Source: Owenia fusiformis (taxonomy: Eukaryota; Annelida; Polychaeta; Sabellida; Oweniidae). From it: a stretch of DNA of 64,000 nt. Position 1 is the first letter of the stretch. Each line of letters starts with the position of its first letter. Under the pieces are notes generated by a model, which saw nothing but the letters and a program-made list of their open reading frames with translations, did not search any database and was not told the DNA's origin. Shown here in pieces: positions 37,259 to 50,600 of the stretch. The translations under genes and the position numbers were made by a program. Location: assembly GCA_903813345.2 (NCBI GenBank), contig CAIIXF020000005.1, positions 35,963,375 through 36,027,374 of the forward strand, written 5' to 3'.

Positions 37259-38923
37259 GATTTGGCATACATGTTTTTCAACTGATTCAGGCCTTTCCAT
37301 CGAGACTGGGTCTTTAAAACAACACAAGAAAGGACTGATGTGATCAGAAAGTAAATTGATCACATGTAATTAATGATGAATAAATTACGAGTGAAAAAAA
37401 TTGAGAATGACTTGTTTACATCGTGTTAGCATCCTTTTATCATGAAGATAACAGATCTGAGGGATTTAAATCTCAGGACAAGACATATGGGGTTCATTTA
37501 AAAAGATTATTGCCTCTCTGATCAACTGATTAAACCAATTGATCAAACATTTGTCAACAAATTGCCGGGCTTTTCATCGCAGCTTTAATTCAAGAGATGA
37601 ATGATATCTAAGCGTAGGTCAGCGAAAGGGCATGCTTTATACACAATATTGGCATTCTGGTCACTTTCATTTCCTTTTTATCTATTTGAACATCTCTATC
37701 AATCAAGTTTTGGTTTTCCAAACTTGGGCAAGTTGAAAATGCTGTTCCAATGAAATAGCTGATTTTCTATATAGCCTGGCCAATCAATAAACATGTCATG
37801 GTGAACAGGAATGTCAACGGATGTCATTTGTACATGTCCACTAAGTCTAATTTCATCACAAATTAACTGTAGATTGACAATGTTAATTAAAATGCCCCAT
37901 TGTACTGTATATACAGTATGATGATGAATCAACATTATACTCAACATTTTGAAAAATGATTACAGCATTTAGTGTTCCAAACTTGAGACAGCCATTTCAA
38001 TAGATTGTGAGTATTTTCTAGGAATCAAGATTGTCCCTATAGGCATTATCTCCAAGAAAATTACATAATGTTAAATTACATAACAGCCATTCTACCTCCG
38101 TTGTTCTTACACACGAGGGTTAACACAATTCTTCAATCTAGAAAAGAGGAAATTATTTGTCACATTGGACTGGCATTCGACTATGGAATTGCATGCCTTG
38201 TCAAGCTGTATTCTCATCACCATTTGCTTAAACAACACTTCAAGAGGGAAAAACATCATCATCATCACTTAGAATACTTGCAGATAGGAAAATATTCTGA
38301 GACTACAGCTACATCGTTTAAGGCACTGAGAGGAAAAGCTTTTCATTGCATTTTTAAAAAATCTTAAAATTAACTTTGATGAAGATTTTCCTTAATGACC
38401 TTCATGAAATTGCCTTTAAAGGAAAAGTGTTTATCTATATCTATTATTGGATTTCAATTTCGTAGATTCAAACGAAAAAACAACTGAATTGTTAGTGCAA
38501 ATGCTCCATCCTTGATCAGAAAAATAAGGTCGATAAGACGAGCATTATGAATGTAAGAACGTCTGTTTTTTTCAATGAGCAAATGTCATGAAATCTTCAA
38601 CAACCGTGAATAAAATCATTTGAACAGGAAACAAGAAAACAATTTCCCATATAGGACAGTAAGGTAATAGTCAGGATCATCCTCCTCATGCTTAAAATCA
38701 TTTTCTACTCATGCCAACATCTCATTTTTCTCTTGAAAATGTTGATGCATTTCATTATTTCCTACAATTTCTTCGTAATATGGAGCATCGACTGCAAGCA
38801 TGTAGACTATATTCCTTGCCTTTTCCTTTCTATTTTTAACAATTTAATGTTTGGAAATGGGACTACAATACAATGTGTTGTGCCACAAAGGTTTGTATTT
38901 GATTACATGTGAAATATTGTAAA

Positions 38924-38985
38924 GGCCGTCTGCTAAGAATGAGAAAGAGGCAAGGGCCGTCTGCTAAGAATGGGAAAGAGGCTAC
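38924..38985 (+). repeat. 30-bp tandem duplication
   Basis: GGCCGTCTGCTAAGAATG followed by AGAAAGAGGC occurs twice in a row. Confidence 0.85.
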
Positions 38986-41440
38986 CTCAGGCGCATGTCT
39001 AATTCAAAATGACAATAACTGTAATTAGAATTGTCAGAGGTTTGACACAATACAATGTCAAGCCAAGCGTGCCAAAAATATACAATCAACAAAAAGTATA
39101 CCCTGTGACTCAGAGACTATTAGTAATATACTATACTCTGAGGATCTAGAATAATATCACAGTCTAGATACTGATAAGATCTAATAATGTAACTTTTATA
39201 ACTTTTAATGTAGCATTTATAGAGTTTAAAAATGAAAGGAATATCAGCTATGAATTCATGATAGGATAGATGATAGAGAACCCTGTTAACCAAATATATA
39301 TGACCTGGTATATCATAAATTAAATGACATATTCTGTGGCTTCTGATTGGATGGGTTAAATCAAAGAATTATTTTATACTGAAAGGGTGTCGATTGTAGA
39401 TGAAGCTCCATATTATCTATGTTAACAAAGGGTACTAAACTAATTATTCAATGCATTCACTTGTATTTTCTGAATTAAAAACTGGAGGAAAGAAAACACT
39501 TTCTCCTTGTGTCAGGTCACCGAAAGAAGCACAGCTTACAAAATGTTTGAATTTATCACGATTCTTTTGATTGAGGACAAATCTTTCAATCCAGGGTATA
39601 GCGTAACAATAAGTCATTGGATATCTCATTCTCGAAGAACAAAACAAAATAAGATTTCATACGATTCCCATAATTTTGCTCCTACTTAAATACAAAGTCT
39701 TTTAATCTTACGACTGATCCTTAATAATCTATACTTAGTTTTACTATCTTACCAGTTCAAATATTACACGTTTTCAATGTCTATTTCCACAAATTTCCTC
39801 TAAATTAAGAACAATGCATCGAATTCTATCATATGATGATAAGAGCTACAGCAATTTCTTTATGGCTGTTAATTTCAATTAGCGCCAATTTATTTTTTTC
39901 AGAAAACCTGACAATAAATATCATGGTCGTCGTGATTTTATACTCGATGGCACACCACTGGCAGTAATTTTCTGAAAATGTATTAATCAGCCGTTACTGC
40001 ATAAGTCTCTCCATAAAAGCGGCAAAACTCTCTAATGAGTGTAAAGTCCACAATAAAAAGTTGTCACATTACGTCTACTTTATAGTACAATTCCATGTTT
40101 CGCGTCAAATAAGCCTGCTATGATTGTGTAAATCATTTCCTTATAGACAATCAAGCTGTAAAGTATATACTTGATGGCTATTCATCTGGAAAGGTACTAT
40201 ATCATTACATGCAAATGTCATGGGAAAATGACAATGACCATTTGAGTGCTGATATTTTACATCATAAAAAAGGACTTTTGATGGTTGAAGATTTGTAAAT
40301 TGCCCCCTTTGGAACCCCTGCACTAATTCACATTATTTTGATGCATTTATGTAACACTTCAGTTGAGTTTAAACACTAAGGCCAGAACTCTATTCTCTGG
40401 ATTTTCTTGTGGAGATTTATAAAAAGTAATTTTTTAAAGATTCAATATCTTAGATGCCACAGCTACCATATGAACCCCTTTTCTATGATAAATAATTACA
40501 TAATAGTGAACCAATTTCAAAATGCCTATTTAGATTTATCTGTTCATTTGTTTTATTTGTTTATGCCAATTTTAACAGGATGTTTAAAAAATATTTTTCA
40601 TGAAAAAGATACATTGAACCCTGGTTATACATTTGATTAATGTGTCATACATCTTAATTTTGTTTACAGAAGGTTTATTTTTAGGGTTATTTACTGGCAT
40701 AAAAAGTCCTAATAGCAAAGATGGTCTGATATATAGGTATTAATAATATCCTATATTATACAATGTATCATCTCATATCCTTAAATAGAGACACATTATA
40801 TATGATAAACAGCTTTTTAATCTAAGGGAAAATTAAAGGACCTCTATTTAATCTTGAAAAATGGCTACAATTAATAATTTACTACCATGCAAAAAAGGTA
40901 TTATTCTCTCATTTTTCTTTGTAGCAAATATCACTAATAACAGAAGAACATTTTCTACATATATACATGAAAGTAAATATTTGGAATAAAATACAGTACA
41001 ATATTTGTAAATATCCGTAAAAAATATCCTATCTATTTTTATATTACTGTATATGTATACTGCCTCCATAAAATAAGAATTTTCCCTAAACGTATCGGGA
41101 GGGGGGGGGTGTAAGTAGGTTTCTGCTGAGAGTAAATGTCACTCATTTGTTCATAATTTAAGTTAAACATTGAAATTACCAAATGACGCAAGCTAATATT
41201 TATAATAGTTACTTAAGAAAAAATATTTATTGTCTTTTAATTATTCATGTTTCCATACAATTCATCATGTCTGTTTTCTATACTGTTTTCCTGAACTAAT
41301 TTAATAGACTTTTATAGCATTAATCAGTGCCCTCAACAGGACATTACCCTAGCTAGGTACAGATTTCTTATTTTACATTTTCTTAAAAATTATATCTAAT
41401 TCCTATCATGAATGCTCTAATATTTCTTGATTCCCTGCTG

Positions 41441-41656
41441 CAGGCCATTAAACGGGGGGGGGGGGGGGGGGGGGTAGCTCGATGGATTAGGGCCAATTAC
41501 CCCCTGGCCAAAAATTCTTTCAAAGGCATGCAGTTTTTCACAATTCTAAGAATTTTTAAAGAGATTTGGGAATTTTTGGATAAAAATTGTCAAACGTAAA
41601 CTCCCCTGGAATTTTATAAAAGGTGACCCCCTTGGCAAAAGCTGGATACAGGCCTG
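41441..41656. mobile_element. MITE copy with a 21-G run
   Basis: Same family as 45001-45191: shares ATTCTTTCAAA, ATGCAGTTTTTCAC and GACCCCCTTGGCAAAAGCTGG, ends CAGGCCTG. Left terminus is replaced by a run of 21 G (41454-41474). CTGCTG flanks both sides. Confidence 0.65.
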
Positions 41657-43149
41657 CTGCTGGGTGCAGAACATTTCCAACAAGTTGAACTTTTTTTTTC
41701 GAACTGTATTTAATTGTTTATATGCTGAGTTTTGATTTATTATAAATGTAATTCATTGGTAAGTCTTAATAAATTTTCTTATTAATATTTTCAAATTATG
41801 TGTTATCTTAGAGAAGACAGCACGACCGAGAGTATGATTTAATATTGTCTGATGTGTGACACTCAACTATATTAATAACTGCTTCTGATGTTAGTTCGCC
41901 ATACACGGAGTAATTATTTCTTCAATCAGTCGCAAATACTCTGCGATAATATGTTATTAATCTTTTAATAATTTGTCTAGATTCAATACCATCACGAATG
42001 ATGCTACTCATTTGTATATGCCACTTTGGGAAATGAGATGAAACCGGGGGATTGACGTCGTCATTTCCCTCACGTACACCTTTTTTCAAACAAAAAAATG
42101 AATTTTTGAAAGACACGCCATAATTAATAATAGATTTATTATGGATGGTTATGAAACTTTAAGAAAAACTTGTTATTTGACAACCTGATCAAACTGACGC
42201 AATTTAATTTCCAAATATTTGTAGGGTACATTTATCATAATTATACCACCCAAGATTCAGTTAACGTAAGTTATGACGAAATTATAGAAAAATTAAGAAA
42301 CCTCTTAAATTACATTGGTGAGATGAGTTGCGGTTAGGCCAAAAGGCCATAAATTGATGGAAATAAATACCTACTGGAGTAAAGAAATCTCATTCACTGG
42401 AGTTGCGGGTCATATTGCCCTAGCTCTAAGATATCAATTTAATAATACCAAACCACACATTGCCTGATCGTCAATTATAGAAACTTTAATGAAAATGCTC
42501 GAGAATTTTATGACATCATCGGTTATCTTTTATTCCCTCGTATAAAAACCATTTTGTAAATATCATTCATTTATTCTACTCCTTGTTAATTTGACATATG
42601 TGACGTGACTCGATTTCTGGGTTTTAATACAAGATTGCAAAAGCATTTTATTTTAATGAATTCAACAATATATTTTAAAGTGAAGTAATATCATGATGAA
42701 AATACAATGAAATGAAAAAAATATAATGAAATATGTAAGAGACTGTAGAAATGTTTTGGATAGGAATAATCTAACCTTGACAGAGAAGTATGGACGAGTA
42801 TGGAAATATGAAATCCAGGAAATGAATTCTATGCAAGATTTAATGTCGCATTATTTGCCAACACTTTATCAAGATAGTCTTTCAGTATTGCAACTTCAGT
42901 CATTTATCCTTCAGCGAAGTCAGTCTTTAGACACAAATAATTTTTCTCCTATGACGTCCATGAATCTCAATATTTGCACGATGAAGAGTTTTAGTGGGTT
43001 AATGGTATAGATTGACTGAATTTTAACCTTTTCAATGATTTCGACTTTACATGGCTTCCATAGAATAACCCATGACCCCATGGGTCAGACATGCTATAAA
43101 CAAAATACGCTCACTTTACTAGGTTTCACTGTAACGGATATTGACCATT

Positions 43150-43384
43150 AAAATGACACTGAGCTTTTGTGTGCCATGTTAACTGCCTCATATAAATTAG
43201 ATTCTTTACATAAATTCACCATTCTAGGGACATGACTTTGATCTGAAAAACGTTAACTTTTAAAATGACACTGTGCTTTCATGTGTCATGCATTGCCACA
43301 TATAAATCAGATGCTTTACATAAATTCACCATCATTGGTACATAATTTTCGTCTGTAAGAAGTTAATCTCTAAAATGACACAGA
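43150..43384 (+). repeat. About 111-bp tandem duplication
   Basis: AAAATGACAC-starting units at 43150 and 43262 plus a stub at 43372; both contain TTTACATAAATTCACCAT. In the stretch below INPP5F exon 9. Confidence 0.8.
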
Positions 43385-44299
43385 CTTTAAATTATGGAAT
43401 ACACAATTGAGTTGATTCTGCTCAAGAGAGCACGCAAGTGTTTCAAACGTGATTACAAAGCATTAACAGTAAAAGTCAAAATGAAATCATTGAATTATTA
43501 CGTTGAATTACTCAAAATGTCATGACTTTCAAACCGCAATAAATTATGCAAAAAATATTGTCAACACACGCAATCATGCATGTTTTGAACCAATCAAACA
43601 CTTCACTGACTAAGTAATGATCGACAACCAAAGGGAAATTCCAGTCGCCTCTGAATCATGGTATTCGGAATTTCTTTCTTCATTGATGTTTCCCGAGCCT
43701 AAGCTTAAGAAAAGGCGTGGGGCGCTAATACAAATGGGACTAAAGAAGTGAAGCAAGGCTTGTTATCTAATACAATATGGTTAATTTCCAATTTGCCGTT
43801 TCATTGAATGTATTCGTCAACTGACACACATTTAAAGAAACTGCAATTACAAGTGTTTCTCCAGACACTTCATTTCACTACGCATGAGAATTCTTCATAA
43901 TATAAACCGAGACTGCACAAAATTAGGTAATTTGGTCACCTTTTGAGATATCAATTTCAGAACCGATTTTCCTGAATCTCCCAGGGGCCAGCTTCTATTA
44001 TAATATTTTGACATTGTTCAAAAATGATACTTTTAAGGGATGTCCAGCTACATATTTTTTGAGAACTTGTACATGAACATGAATGTAAGGTAGCGACATC
44101 TTGCCCCTAAGAAATGGCTTAAGGGCAAGGCACTGATCATTCCAACTAAATGTAATATCTCCAATCCCCAGGCTCCAATCATTGGGGTATTAAAAGGGAC
44201 ATTCATTCCTCGCAGGACCCTCCTAATCTCTCTCCTAATATGGTAGCTATAATCATATATCTGTGGATTGTGTGCACTCCATCTTTTATGTTTTCAGTT

Positions 44300-44515
44300 A
44301 GAAATGGATGTCTGTACCTCTAATACTGTACTTAAGTATGATTTGTGTATATGTGCACCTTTAATATCATATATGTATGTGTGCAGTTTTAATATCATAT
44401 ATTGTATATGTATGTGTATTCCTATGATATTGTACATGTATGTGTGTAGCTATGATATATGTATGCATATACCAATAGTATTGTATGTGTAGCTATGTGT
44501 AGCTATAATATAAGG
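44300..44515 (+). repeat. ATGTGTAT-rich low-complexity tract
   Basis: Degenerate run of TATGTGTG/CATATATGTATG motifs directly downstream of the INPP5F exon 9 donor. The 74-codon ORF over it is low-complexity and not believed. Confidence 0.7.
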
Positions 44516-44528
44516 CTATGGGCCTTAC

Positions 44529-44640
44529 CTTTGTCAATCTTTGGTGGAGGTCTGTACTTTGATCCAGTCTGACTCCAGTACACAGGAACTGATCCTCTAA
44601 CTTGAACAAACGCAACCTTGTGGCTTGCAAATTCCACGAT
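44529..44640 (-). CDS. INPP5F: INPP5F exon 9 (last one seen)
   Basis: 112 nt, phase 0 in, phase 1 out, acceptor TTTTTCAG, donor GTAAGG (consensus). Encodes IVEFASHKVAFVQVRGSVPV then YWSQTGSKYRPPPK, the Sac block QxRGSVPxxWSQ. The good donor shows the gene continues toward lower coordinates, but I could not recognise exon 10. Confidence 0.9.
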
Positions 44641-47600
44641 CTGAAAAAGTAAAATATTTCTAAAATCAAAGTTTTCCAAGGTTCCATTTTTTCTTGATAT
44701 TATACTCAGTCAATCCAATTTAAATAAAAATTTAATTCATTAGATATTATATCATAATATTCTTACAGCTTTTCCATCTGATTTGTTATTACTTTGTCAT
44801 ATTTAGCCACATCTCAAAATACTGTTGACTGGCAATGCATTGTCAACTGTAACACTGGATGCCCATGAAAACCCATGAAAATCAGGTACTTTAATTGAAG
44901 TACTTTTGACATTATTAATACACTTAATGTGATGCTATTCACTTAATAATTAATTAAAAATTCTGTTTTAAGTTTAAAAAACATAAATTGAGAACCTATT
45001 CAGGGCCGTAGCCAGGGGGAAAAGTGGGGTTCAGGAGAACCCCACGCCCATGGAAAAAATTCTTTCAAATTCATGCAGTTTTTCACTATTTTGAGCATTT
45101 TTCATGTGATTTTGGGCAAAATTTGTCAAGTGAACCCCCTGGAATTTTTGTGAAAAGTGAGCCCCCTTGACAAAAGCTGGCTACAGGCCTGATCTTATAG
45201 ATACAACAAGCAAATGGCAAGTAAGGATATCTTAAAAAACTTTTTCAGAGGTGCGATAAAAAATGTTACAAAGTACTAAAAAGCAAAATCATAAAGAAAT
45301 ACAATAAAACACAAGCCTTTTCAAATAAATAAAGTAAAGTAATTCTTTTAGACCAGACATGAAATATTGCATGGATTTGTTACCATTATGTAACCAGATG
45401 CTATTTACTCCTAAAGTATTCAAACCCCATTAATCTTGCATTATGTCATGGACAAAAAATATTTATTTGCATCATTCTGCAATCACAATTTATCATTGGA
45501 GAATGTCATGATATATTAACAATACCGTTACAAATGGATATCTAAATATTTTACTTCCACATGAATTCAGATTATTCAATATTCTAACATATTTAACTCT
45601 TTTTATGAGATTTTTCTCTAAAAGCATCGCTAATTTTTCAATATTTTAACGAATAATATGTTTTTAATCACCCCAATCTTAACATGTTGTTGCTAAGCAT
45701 AAGCAGACAACAGTGCAGTGATCAATCTGATTGGTTAGTCGATTGATTGAGCACTGCGTATTCTCATTTGAAAGTTTAGATCACAGAATTATTCTTTGTG
45801 AGAGTGCAGAAGAAGCTTTCTTTTGTTATGCAATCAAAGGGTAGCAATTCAACAAACAACCAGGGGAGAAACAAAATGGAATCAGCATAGAATATCTTTA
45901 ACATGAAAGGTTCCTTAAGGTGGATCAAGTGGAATGACTTCAACTTGTACCACCTTAATGATCTACTTAAGCCACACGACACATGATGATCAAAAACATA
46001 TTAATTAAGTAAAACGAAAGGTTATAGTCTTATTTTTCAATCAGATCAACCTGTTCTGTTTCCACGTAGTTAGCGCAGTGACCATCCGCATCAAGACCCC
46101 TTCTTTTGTAGCGAGTTCCTGGAACAAAATAAAATAATCCTGTTAAATCGTAACAATCTTAACTGCTAGAATAACGAATAGAGATAATTGTCTGTAATAA
46201 ATCGAGTCGTGAATATATAATTAATAACTTGAATTTCTCAGATGCTGATACATGTTAAGAATAATTCCTTAATCCAAGTGCCCAACTTAATTAAAAAAAC
46301 AATCTCCAGTCCTTTGAAGTTTTGAGAATACTGTAGTTATCGAGGAAACTTATGTTATACAGGGTGACCGGAAAAAAAGGAGACCATTGAAGTAATCAAT
46401 TTCTCCTAAACTAGACAAGTGCCATCAATGAAATTTTGCATACACTGGAACAGTTATATGGAAATTTGTTACTGAAGGTTTCAATACAAGCATTCAACTG
46501 GTTCAGGAGCTATGATCATTTACATAACATGCTCCAAATAGGCACAATTGAGACCAACGCAGAGTTGGATTCATATGGCAAACTACCCTTACATGTTCTG
46601 CCCTCTATGGCATTATTATGGCATTACATATAGCAGTGATTGCCTTCTTTAGGTCAACAATAGTCTGAGGATTGTTTTGGTATAGATTGTCTTTCAAATA
46701 TCCATACAAAAAGAAATCAGCAGGATTCAAGTCTAGGCTGTAATGGCAATGAAGGGTTATCTGACATGTGGTTCATCATCCTGTTGCCAAAGTGCTGATT
46801 TACCCAATCTTAAGAGTCACTTTAGGTATTGGGCATAGTGCCATGTTACTAAAACCACTATATGGCACAATTAAATCCCATATGGAAACCAAGGGCTGCC
46901 CAAAACCTCCTTAGGATGATACTGTAACTGAGTGGGACCACTGAGTCAGAAGCCATAGGTCAGATAAGCTTCGTCTCCATACAACTCAAATTTGAATCCA
47001 CCTGATTTCTTTTTGTGGGGCAATTTGAAAGACAATGTGTACCAAAACAATCCTGAGACAATTGCTGACCTAAAGGTGGCAATAAATGCTAAATGTAATG
47101 CCATAACAAGGTCGGAATATGTAAGGGTATTTGCCAAATGTATCCAGCTCTGCGTTGGTCTCAATTGCGCCTATTTGGAGCATGTTATGTAAATGATCAT
47201 AGCTCCTGAACCAGTTGACTGCTTGTATTGACACTTTCAGGAACAAATTTCCATAGAACTGTCCTGATGTATGCAAAATTTCATTGATGTCACTAGTCTA
47301 TTTTAGGAGATATTGCCTATTTCAATGGTCTCCTTTTTTTCCGGTCACCCTGTATAATGTTATGCAATGATATGTAATAAATTCTACTGTTTCATACACA
47401 CGCTTTTCTACTTTCATGATATTTGAATTGAAATAAACCCTTTTTAAGGATCTCAGCCGGTCATAAATACTTCTTGGACTCCCTCCCCTAGTATGATGTG
47501 TGGTATAATGGAATAATGTGCTTAATTATGAGCTCAACATCGAGCTCAACAAAAGTATCAAAATATTTAAAATCCAGTCTTGGAAATTCCATTGATAATA

Positions 47601-50600
47601 AAATATCACAAATCTTAGTTATTTTTAAAATTCTCAATTGCAAAAGGAACTATTGTGATACGTGTATTATTACTTGTTTATTATCACATACATATCCTGT
47701 GTTTATATTAACTGTGATAGGAAAAACAATATGTAGAAATGTAAGCAGTAAAGTATAACTCAACAGAATTAACAAATAAAAAGTTCAAAAATTCCTAATT
47801 CTAGATTCCATTTTACCTAAAAGAGGATTGCTTGCAAGAAAAGGTGTTGTCTATGCACGGTTAACACATTACAGTATTTACAGTATTTGATTTCTGAGAA
47901 AATGAAGAATGTAGATCTTCAACATAAAGACAGAAATGTTCATTGATGTCTCAGGATTTCACACCTTAATTAATAAGATCCGTTCTATTGTTTTCTTTTC
48001 TCACATTTAATTAATGTAAAATCACCTGATCATAAAACTCAACTTTTGATCAAAATCTCCGGCATTTTTCAAACAAATGCCGATTGTTTAGTTTTCTTTG
48101 TAATTTAAAGCAGTAATCCCACCCCATATTCACAATTCCTTATATCTCTTTCCTTGTTCTTTACTTGTTTTTTCCTAAAATGGTACTTTCAAATTTTGAA
48201 ATTTGGTTCAAAGGTGTGAGGTTATCTTAGGGGTCTATTCAACACATAGAACAAAACTCTTGTCACTGTTGACGGTATTCTCTGTTCACACTTTTACCAG
48301 CCATGAAATATCAAGTTCGTCAAGCTGTTTCCTGCATATTAAAAAGACAAGAGAGAAATCGGCATGGAAATAACTGTCCCACAATGAACTGAATTGGAAA
48401 CCAGAAAATTCAGATACTTCCACCAGAGAAAGTGAGAAAGAAGTGATCATAAGTATAACAATTAATGAAATATTTTGAATGGATGGTAACACCTTTGGTT
48501 TTTCTCAAATATAATACTGGATACAGGTACATCGGGATCTCAGTTCATTCAGAAGAGATTCAACTGACGATCAAAGTCATCGAACAGTGCGTCTTGTGTT
48601 GAATCATGGCAAAAATAGCTTTATTGTTCGTCTTAACTTCTATCTGTTTTCTCGTGACACAAAAGATAATGAAAATGAACGAGAGTGATTTGGAAATGAC
48701 AAAACATATGACAGATACCAAAGAAGTTGCAAGAAAAGATGTCACGGGAGAGGATGAAGTGGACAACACTGCAAATCATACAGCAAGTGATAAGAATGAT
48801 AAGTATGACTATATGTTTATGTATGATAAAGCACCCATCAGTCTCATGGAAAAGATCATCAATGATTTTAATCGAGAGCATGAAGAATATCTAATCGCTA
48901 AAACGAGAAATGAGCAAATTAATAAAGATGACATGGCAGGCAATGAAAACAACAAAAATAACAACAATGATGATGAGAGAATGAAAAGAGATACTTCTGG
49001 TAACCCGATATTGGAGGATTGTGAAGATAACAAAACAAAAAGATCGTGCACTGGAAGATGCAATATGAAGCAAAATATTGATCTTAATAAGTTCTATTGC
49101 CAATGTGACACTGACTGTGAAAAATATGGTGACTGTTGCAAAGATGTTCATATCTGTGATAACAAAGAAGTCGGGCCTACTGAAACAACTGAAGAGTCAA
49201 GTGGAGAAAACATTGAGTCCAGTGGAGAAAACATTGAGTCCAATGGAGAAAACATAGAGTCCAGTGGAGAAAAGATTGAATCCAGTGGAGAAAACATTGA
49301 GTCCAGTAGAGAAAACATTGAGTCCAGTGGAGAAAACATTGAGTCCAGTGGAGAAAACATTGAGTCCAGTGGAGAATACATTGTGTCCAAAGGAGAAAAC
49401 ATTGAGTCCAGTGGAGAATACATTAAGTCCAGTGGAGAATACATTGAGTCCAGTGGAGAAAACATTGAGTCCAGTAGGGAAAACATTGGGTCCAGTGGAG
49501 AAACCATTGAGTTCAATGGAGAAAACATTGAGTTCAATGGAGAAAACATTGAGTCCAATGGGGAAAACATTGAGTCCAGTGGAGAAAGCATTGAGTCCAG
49601 TGGAGAAAACATTGAGTCCAATGCGGAAAACATTGAGTCCGGTGGAGAAAACATTGAGTCCAGTGGAGAAAACATTGAGTCCAGTGGAGAATACATTGAG
49701 TCCAGTAGAGAAAACATTGAGTCCAGTGGAGAATACATTGAGTCCAGTGGGGAAAACATTGAGTCCAGTGGGGAAAACATTGAGTCCAGTGGAGAATACA
49801 TTAAGTCCAGTGGAGAATACATTGAGTCCAGTGGAGAATACATTGAGTCCAGTGGAGAAAACATTGAGTCCAGTAGGGAAAACATTGACACTCCATATCT
49901 TCCTCAGAAAAAAGAAAAGAAAATGGAAGAAATACCACAAAGTGCTGATAAATACAGTTGCATTGAGACTGAAAAGGGGACTTCTTATTTTCTTTATCAA
50001 TCATGTGACCCAACCTACACTAACACTAAGACAATCTTACAATGTTTGGCCACACCTCACCCTGATAATACTAATAAACATTCTCTCTTGATTACGCCAG
50101 TTTATGGTAAAAAACAACAACATTATCGAAATATGTATTGCGCATTATGTAATAATGAAATTCAAACTGATTTAAAGTTCTGGTCTTCTGAGGTTGTTTG
50201 TGGGAATTTAATGAAAGATAGAATTAGAACAAGTTATGAAAAACATGCGATAAACATAGAATCAATATTTCGTTTGTTTTCTGAAGATGGCTGCACTCAT
50301 CACTACAAATTAACTGAAACGGAAAAATATATTTCTGGTCCTAGAGAATGCATGGAAACACTGGATTGTGACTTTTGTCCTGTTTGTAAAGATAAAGGGT
50401 TTGATCCAATGAAATCTAACAAGGGTATATTCTATAACACATATTGCGCTAAAGCATCTGGGTTTGATGGTAAACTTGGTTGCAACATTTCTTCTACCGA
50501 TCTTTTTGATCCTTTGACTGATTACTTCCTGTCCAAAAAGGTCTTCTCCTTTACTGTTCTAGCTGACTTTTCTCAAGGAGATCCATTTCACCCATCCATT

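Larger units (their letters stand above)
37259..44528. other. Stretch below INPP5F exon 9, no exon recognised
   Basis: Should contain or precede INPP5F exon 10, but I found neither the conserved FDFHE nor the Cys-x5-Arg-Thr region on the minus strand. Contains the 41.4-kb MITE, a 30-bp duplication and the 111-bp tandem pair. The 94-codon ORF at 42726-43010 has no recognisable family. Confidence 0.5.

Noticed and set aside
38068-38367. 99-codon plus ORF with a His run
   Set aside because: The His run comes from a CATCATCATCAT microsatellite and nothing else in it looks like a protein domain.
40141-40310. Plus-strand open segment after a TTATAG acceptor-like site, reading ...KYILDGYSSGKVLYHYM
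   Set aside because: About 50 codons without a stop is expected by chance somewhere in this much AT-rich sequence; no family recognised and no partner exons.
42726-43010. 94-codon ATG ORF in the stretch below INPP5F exon 9
   Set aside because: No recognisable motif, no splice support, and AT-rich composition like its flanks.
49148-50091. Long ORFs (247-275 codons) in other frames and on the minus strand
   Set aside because: They follow from the 21-bp period of the SSGENIE array; outside the array they lose all protein character, and the sense frame has signal peptide and domains.
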